A DNA stretch of 64,000 nucleotides from Pseudomonas izuensis (lineage in GTDB: Bacteria; Pseudomonadota; Gammaproteobacteria; Pseudomonadales; Pseudomonadaceae). The notes below the pieces were generated by a model that did no database searches, had not been told where the DNA came from, and worked only from the letters and a program-made list of their open reading frames with translations. The DNA is taken from contig NZ_WTFT01000002.1 of assembly GCF_009861505.1 (NCBI RefSeq), positions 186,001 to 250,000 on the forward strand, given 5' to 3'. Position numbers and translations under genes: made by a program. This document shows, piece by piece, positions 59,782-64,000 of this stretch (positions within the stretch are counted from its first letter, which is position 1; each line of letters starts with the position of its first letter).

Positions 59782-60846
59782 ATGGCACTTATCAGCATGC
59801 GCCAGATGCTGGACCACGCAGCCGAGTTCGGCTACGGCGTTCCAGCCTTCAACGTCAACAACCTTGAGCAGATGCGCGCCATCATGGAAGCCGCTGACAA
59901 GACTGACTCCCCGGTGATCGTCCAGGCTTCGGCCGGTGCTCGCAAATACGCCGGCGCGCCGTTCCTGCGTCACCTGATCCTGGCGGCCATCGAAGAATTC
60001 CCGCACATCCCGGTGTGCATGCACCAGGACCACGGCACCAGCCCTGACGTCTGCCAGCGCTCCATTCAGCTGGGCTTCAGCTCGGTCATGATGGACGGTT
60101 CCCTGGGCGAAGACGGCAAGACCCCGACCGACTACGACTATAACGTGCGCGTTACCCAACAAACCGTGGCCATGGCTCACGCCTGCGGCGTATCGGTAGA
60201 AGGCGAGCTGGGCTGCCTGGGCTCGCTGGAAACCGGTATGGCCGGTGAAGAAGACGGTATCGGCGCCGAAGGCGTTCTGGACCACAGCCAGATGCTGACC
60301 GACCCGGAAGAAGCCGCTGACTTCGTCAAGCGCACCCAGGTCGACGCCCTGGCCATCGCCATCGGCACCAGCCACGGCGCGTACAAGTTCACCAAGCCGC
60401 CTACCGGCGACGTGCTGGCGATCGACCGCATCAAGGAAATCCATAAACGCATTCCGAATACCCACCTGGTGATGCACGGTTCGTCTTCGGTTCCGCAAGA
60501 GTGGCTGGCGATCATCAACCAGTACGGCGGCGACATCAAAGAGACCTACGGCGTACCGGTTGAAGAAATCGTCGAAGGCATCAAGCACGGCGTGCGCAAG
60601 GTCAACATCGACACCGACCTGCGTCTGGCATCCACCGGTGCTATGCGTCGCCTGATGGCCACCAACCCGAGCGAATTCGACCCGCGTAAATTCTTCGGCG
60701 CCACCGTGACCGCCATGCGCGACGTGTGCATCGCGCGTTACGAAGCCTTCGGTACTGCCGGCAACGCTTCGAAGATCAAGCCGATCTCCCTGGAAGCGAT
60801 GTTCCAGCGTTACCTGAAAGGTGAGTTGAACGCCAAGGTCAACTAA
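59782..60846 (+). CDS. fba: fructose-1,6-bisphosphate aldolase, class II
   Basis: A 354-residue zinc-dependent aldolase. Zinc and substrate motifs are visible: [13 protein letters not shown] near residue 80 (metal-ligand His), [15 protein letters not shown] near 137, [10 protein letters not shown] near 195, [12 protein letters not shown] near 232 and [10 protein letters not shown] near 275. ATG follows GGGAGAGACACACACA. It closes the tkt-epd-pgk-fba group and ends in a terminator. Confidence 0.97.
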   Translation: MALISMRQMLDHAAEFGYGVPAFNVNNLEQMRAIMEAADKTDSPVIVQASAGARKYAGAPFLRHLILAAIEEFPHIPVCMHQDHGTSPDVCQRSIQLGFSSVMMDGSLGEDGKTPTDYDYNVRVTQQTVAMAHACGVSVEGELGCLGSLETGMAGEEDGIGAEGVLDHSQMLTDPEEAADFVKRTQVDALAIAIGTSHGAYKFTKPPTGDVLAIDRIKEIHKRIPNTHLVMHGSSSVPQEWLAIINQYGGDIKETYGVPVEEIVEGIKHGVRKVNIDTDLRLASTGAMRRLMATNPSEFDPRKFFGATVTAMRDVCIARYEAFGTAGNASKIKPISLEAMFQRYLKGELNAKVN

Positions 60847-60867
60847 GCCTCAGCGTTTGAGCCACAC

Positions 60868-60897
60868 AAAAAACCCGCAGAAATGCGGGTTTTTTTA
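60868..60897 (+). terminator. rho-independent terminator after fba
   Basis: The stem AACCCGCA / TGCGGGTT, with A and T runs on either side, lies about 25 bases after the stop. Confidence 0.92.
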
Positions 60898-60926
60898 TGG
60901 CCGAAGATTTGCAGTCACCGCAGACA

Positions 60927-61018
60927 CTGTGGGAGCGGGCTTGCCCGCGATAGCGGTAGGTCAGTCAGCATGATTTTGACCGTGCCGACGTCATCGCGGG
61001 CAAGCCCCGCTCCCACAG
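60927..61018. repeat. REP doublet, GGGCTTGCCCGC family
   Basis: CTGTGGGAGCGGGCTTGCCC faces TCATCGCGGGCAAGCCCCGC, the right arm having an extra C. It lies between the convergent fba and alginate lyase genes. Confidence 0.9.
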
Positions 61019-61036
61019 GTTTTAACGGCGCACTAC

Positions 61037-61705
61037 TCACTTATCGTGATCGATATCCAGCTTGCTGAACGTCACTTTCCCGCCCTCACTGGTGTACCCG
61101 GTGTTGTCCTGCACATACACCCCGGCCTTGAAGTACAGCGGCTTGTCGCGCCATGTCGCGCTGATCTGGGTGTCCCATTGATAGCCTGCGGCGCTGATCC
61201 CCAGGGCACCGCCGGGGCTAAGGTGGATGAGGTAGGAGAACTCCTGATCCAGCTTTACGCCGGTAGCGACAATGATCACGCGGCCTTCATCGTCATCGGG
61301 GTGCATGCGCACCTTGGCGACAATGTTGCCGGTCGAGGTTTTGGTTTTGTATTGATACTCGACCTTCACCAGTGGCTTTTGGCTGTTGTAGGCATGAATT
61401 TGGCCAACGACGATCTTGCCCGAGCTTGGCACCTGGTTGACCGCCAGGGTGGCCCGCAGGGTGTTGTCGGCGTCAGGGTAGTACCAGTTTTTCAGCGTGC
61501 CGTTGCTGTAGGTTTCCCGCAGTTCGGTGCGCGGGTAGATGGCGTTTTCGGTTTTGGAGCCGGTCACCGGGGACCAGAAAATCACCGAGCCGGTGTCGGA
61601 ACGGAAGTACTGATCCTTGAAGCCATTGACCAGTTTTGAGGTTTCAACGGTGTACGGCGGGCTGCCGACGGGAACGCTGAGGTTCCAGGTTGCAAGGTCG
61701 ATCAT
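61037..61705 (-). CDS. polysaccharide lyase family 7 (alginate lyase)
   Basis: A 222-residue single-domain lyase. All three PL7 signatures are present: PRTELRE near residue 58, VGQIHAY near 100 and YFKAGVYVQ near 193, holding the catalytic Arg, Gln-His and Tyr. It should cleave alginate (or a related uronan) by beta-elimination. ATG 61705 starts MIDLATWNLSVPVG directly in the catalytic domain with GGAAG before it; there is no signal peptide, so it is cytoplasmic or exported by a non-Sec route. No alginate biosynthesis genes are adjacent. Confidence 0.9.
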   Translation of the reverse strand: MIDLATWNLSVPVGSPPYTVETSKLVNGFKDQYFRSDTGSVIFWSPVTGSKTENAIYPRTELRETYSNGTLKNWYYPDADNTLRATLAVNQVPSSGKIVVGQIHAYNSQKPLVKVEYQYKTKTSTGNIVAKVRMHPDDDEGRVIIVATGVKLDQEFSYLIHLSPGGALGISAAGYQWDTQISATWRDKPLYFKAGVYVQDNTGYTSEGGKVTFSKLDIDHDK

Positions 61706-62028
61706 GGGCAAAGCTTCCAGGTGTTTTTTTCAGTACGGACGTACCAGAAGCTCTAGCACGGGCCTTGAGGGCGCTCTTTATAAGCGTACAAGGTTTTTTT
61801 GTTAATGCTGGCCAGACAAAATGGGTGACGTCAAAATCCTGTTAAAAGGCCACCTCTCCCGGTTTCAGCGGCCCTCAGGCGTGACCGTTAGTCGGCAAAT
61901 GAACACATTGTTAGATGATGGCGTACTGACACCTTCTGCTTTCCGGGATCCAGGTCTAGAGTGAATCATTAGAATTTGTCCGGCTTTCACAAGAGGCCGG
62001 CCTGACGTCCCGAACATAGAGAAGCAGC
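61706..62028. other. divergent intergenic region, alginate lyase / GGDEF-EAL gene
   Basis: This 323-base gap has no supported gene. A short inverted repeat (CCGGC..GCCGG, about 61980-62000) precedes the start of the signalling gene. Both promoters should lie here; no known operator was recognised. Confidence 0.55.
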
Positions 62029-64000
62029 ATGGAATGCGCGCCCCACACGCCAGCTGAAGGCCGTTCAACGTTATTAATCGTCGACGATTACCCTGAAAAC
62101 CTGATCAGCATGCGCGCGTTGTTGCAGCGCCAGGACTGGCAGGTCATGACCGCTGCCTCGGGTTTCGAGGCTCTCGGTCTGTTGCTAGAACACGATATCG
62201 ACCTGGTACTGCTGGATGTGCAGATGCCGGGCATGGACGGGTTTGAAGTCGCGCGCCTGATGCGCGGCAGTCAGCGAACCCGCCTGACACCGATCATTTT
62301 CCTGACAGCCAACGAGCAGTCCCAGGCCGCGGTGATCAAGGGTTACGCCAGTGGCGCGGTGGATTACCTGTTCAAGCCGTTTGACCCGCAGATTCTCAAG
62401 CCCAAGGTCCAGGCGCTGCTGGAGCATCAGCGCAATCGCCGGGCCTTGCAGCGCCTGAGTCATGATCTGGAGGTGGCTCGCGCTTTCAATGCCTCGGTGC
62501 TGGACAACGCGGCCGAAGGTATTCTGGTGGTCGATGAGGGCGGTCTGATCCACTTTGCCAACCCGGCGATATCGCGCCTGCTCAATGCCACGGTGCAAGA
62601 GCTGCAAGGCCGGGCCTTTCTGGATTTCCTGCAAAAACCGCATGTCCCGAACTGGGCCGATTCCGACCTGCTGGCCGGCTACAGGCGCGGTGAGACGTTG
62701 CGCCTGCACGATGCGTTGCTGCGCACCGCGCCTGGCCAGCAGGTGCCGGTAGCGCTGTCCTGTGCGCCTTTGCCTGCCGAGCAACACGCCATGGTAGTGA
62801 CGGTGCTGGACATGTCGGTGGTGCGCCACCTGCATCAGCAGCTCGAATTTCAGGCCGTCACCGACCCGCTCACCGGCCTGCTGAACCGTCGGGGTTTTTA
62901 CCAGACTGTGGAAAACCTGCTGCTGCGCGGTGAACGCACCGACAGTGCCTGGGTCCTGTTGTACCTGGACCTCGACGGGTTCAAGCGGGTCAATGACTCA
63001 CTCGGCCACGATGCCGGTGATCGGGTGCTGCGTTGGGTGTCCGAGCAGTTGAAGGCTTGCCTGCGGCCGTTCGACATTCTGGCGCGCATGGGGGGCGATG
63101 AGTTCACCGCATTGCTCGACCTGGAGTTCCCGGAGCAAGCCGCCAAGATCGCCGAGAAACTGATTGAGCGAGTTTCGATCTGTCAGCAGATCGACGGCCT
63201 GGATATCGCTCTGGGCGCCAGCATCGGCATTGCCACCTACCCCGATTGCGGAGCTAATCTGGACGGTTTGCTGCGGGCCTCCGACATTGCCATGTACGAG
63301 GCCAAGCGCGCCGGCCGTCAGCAATATCGCTTCTACGATCACGAAATGAACGGCCGGGCACGCTCGCGGCTGATGCTCGAAGAAAGCGTGCGCACCGCCA
63401 TCGAGAACCGTGATTTCAACCTGGTTTATCAACCGCAGGTGGCCATTGCCGACGGGCAGATTCGCGGATTTGAGGCGTTGTTGCGTTGGCAGCATCCAAG
63501 CGTCGGTGACGTTCCGCCAGGGCTGTTTCTACCTTTGCTGGAAGAGGCGCGTTTGATCAGTCGCCTGGGTAGCTGGATTTACCAGCGCGGTGCCGGACAA
63601 CGCAAGGCATGGGAAACCCTGTTTGCCGAAGACCTGGTGCTGGGCGTCAGTTTGAGCGGCAGCCAGTTCGCCATGCCCCATCTGGCCACCGAGTTGCGCC
63701 AGGTGCTGGAGCGCCATGGCTTGCAGCCTCGTCATCTGGAAGTCGAGGTCACGGAAGAAGCCTTGATGCACAACCCGGAAGAAACCCGTAAACAGCTGCG
63801 TTTACTGCGTAGCCTGGGGGTCAGGGTGGCGCTGGATGATTTCGGCTCCGGACCCTGTTCGCTGGCGCATTTGCGCGACCTGGAACTGGACACGCTCAAG
63901 CTCGACCGTCACTTGATCGCGCGGCTGCCGGAGTCCTCGCGGGACGCGGCGTTGGTGCGCAATGTGATCGAATTGTGCAAACACTACGGCATGCTGGTGA
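62029..64000 (+). CDS. response regulator-PAS-GGDEF-EAL protein, 3' end beyond the window
   Basis: The frame opens at ATG 62029 and is still open at the window end (657 residues seen). A receiver comes first, with phospho-acceptor D63 (VLLLDVQMPGMDGF). A PAS-like sensor spans about 155-265 (NAAEGILVVDEGG), then a diguanylate cyclase domain with an intact GGDEF at residues 355-359. An EAL phosphodiesterase domain follows with EAL at 482-484, YQPQV before it, EVTEEAL and DDFGSG (usual DDFGTG, Thr replaced by Ser). Both cyclic-di-GMP activities look possible, controlled by phosphorylation. No partner kinase is visible. Confidence 0.93.
   Translation, partial: MECAPHTPAEGRSTLLIVDDYPENLISMRALLQRQDWQVMTAASGFEALGLLLEHDIDLVLLDVQMPGMDGFEVARLMRGSQRTRLTPIIFLTANEQSQAAVIKGYASGAVDYLFKPFDPQILKPKVQALLEHQRNRRALQRLSHDLEVARAFNASVLDNAAEGILVVDEGGLIHFANPAISRLLNATVQELQGRAFLDFLQKPHVPNWADSDLLAGYRRGETLRLHDALLRTAPGQQVPVALSCAPLPAEQHAMVVTVLDMSVVRHLHQQLEFQAVTDPLTGLLNRRGFYQTVENLLLRGERTDSAWVLLYLDLDGFKRVNDSLGHDAGDRVLRWVSEQLKACLRPFDILARMGGDEFTALLDLEFPEQAAKIAEKLIERVSICQQIDGLDIALGASIGIATYPDCGANLDGLLRASDIAMYEAKRAGRQQYRFYDHEMNGRARSRLMLEESVRTAIENRDFNLVYQPQVAIADGQIRGFEALLRWQHPSVGDVPPGLFLPLLEEARLISRLGSWIYQRGAGQRKAWETLFAEDLVLGVSLSGSQFAMPHLATELRQVLERHGLQPRHLEVEVTEEALMHNPEETRKQLRLLRSLGVRVALDDFGSGPCSLAHLRDLELDTLKLDRHLIARLPESSRDAALVRNVIELCKHYGMLV

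Overview
The window looks like chromosome of a Pseudomonas of the P. fluorescens group. The evidence is high G+C coding with pseudomonad codon usage, a pyrBC' pair with a degenerate dihydroorotase, a Chp/Pil chemosensory cluster beside tonB3-gshB, and 22 intergenic or intragenic loci of the REP palindromes (cores of the type GGAGC..GGCTTGCC..GCGA and GGAGCGAGCCTGCTCGCGA) that litter such genomes. No tRNA, rRNA, prophage, insertion sequence or CRISPR array was seen.

Layout. (1) 0-7 kb: a partial exported protein, a TM2 membrane protein, then a minus-strand run pyrC'-pyrB-pyrR-ruvX-algH, tonB3 and gshB. (2) 7.3-17.4 kb: the plus-strand type IV pilus chemosensory system pilG-pilH-pilI-pilJ-chpA-chpC. 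It lacks the methyltransferase gene pilK and the methylesterase gene chpB known from P. aeruginosa, and chpA carries an in-frame REP doublet. (3) 17.6-26.1 kb: a complete malonate utilisation locus mdcABCDEGH-mdcLM with a convergent LysR regulator (MdcR); all seven enzyme genes overlap by 1-8 bases. (4) 26-33.7 kb: a hemolysin III-like membrane protein, a LysR gene divergent from a DadA-like dehydrogenase with a dyad between them, rsmE, bioA, and an exported flavin amine oxidase with a Lys/Ala/Pro-rich tail. (5) 33.8-34.6 kb: an A+T-rich islet with a 53-residue lipoprotein and a B-type (mannose-binding-like) lectin, followed by duplicated REP doublets. (6) 35-41.5 kb: cytochrome b561-yceI, rhlE, an orphan solute-binding protein, a GT-A-like protein and metF. 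(7) 41.7-54.5 kb: ahcY with an SAH riboswitch in its leader, then a thioesterase, transporters, mltA, a cytochrome c' family lipoprotein, ligB, metK, and an ArsR-methyltransferase fusion upstream of metK. A perfect 30-base palindrome lies between that regulator and tkt. (8) 54.5-61 kb: tkt-epd-pgk, two lipoproteins and class II fba (central carbon metabolism). (9) 61-64 kb: a leaderless PL7 alginate lyase and the start of a response regulator-PAS-GGDEF-EAL protein cut by the window end.

Two functional threads run through the window. The SAM cycle (metK, ahcY, metF) shows two apparent sensing layers: an SAH riboswitch on ahcY and a probable SAH/SAM-responsive ArsR regulator on metK/tkt. Type IV pilus signalling (pilGHIJ-chpAC, tonB3) appears to lack its own adaptation enzymes at this locus.

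Functions were assigned by reading protein motifs and by remembered family knowledge; no database search was run. Start codons were chosen from Shine-Dalgarno sequences, operon overlaps and remembered homologue N-termini, and are stated where they shorten the open frame.
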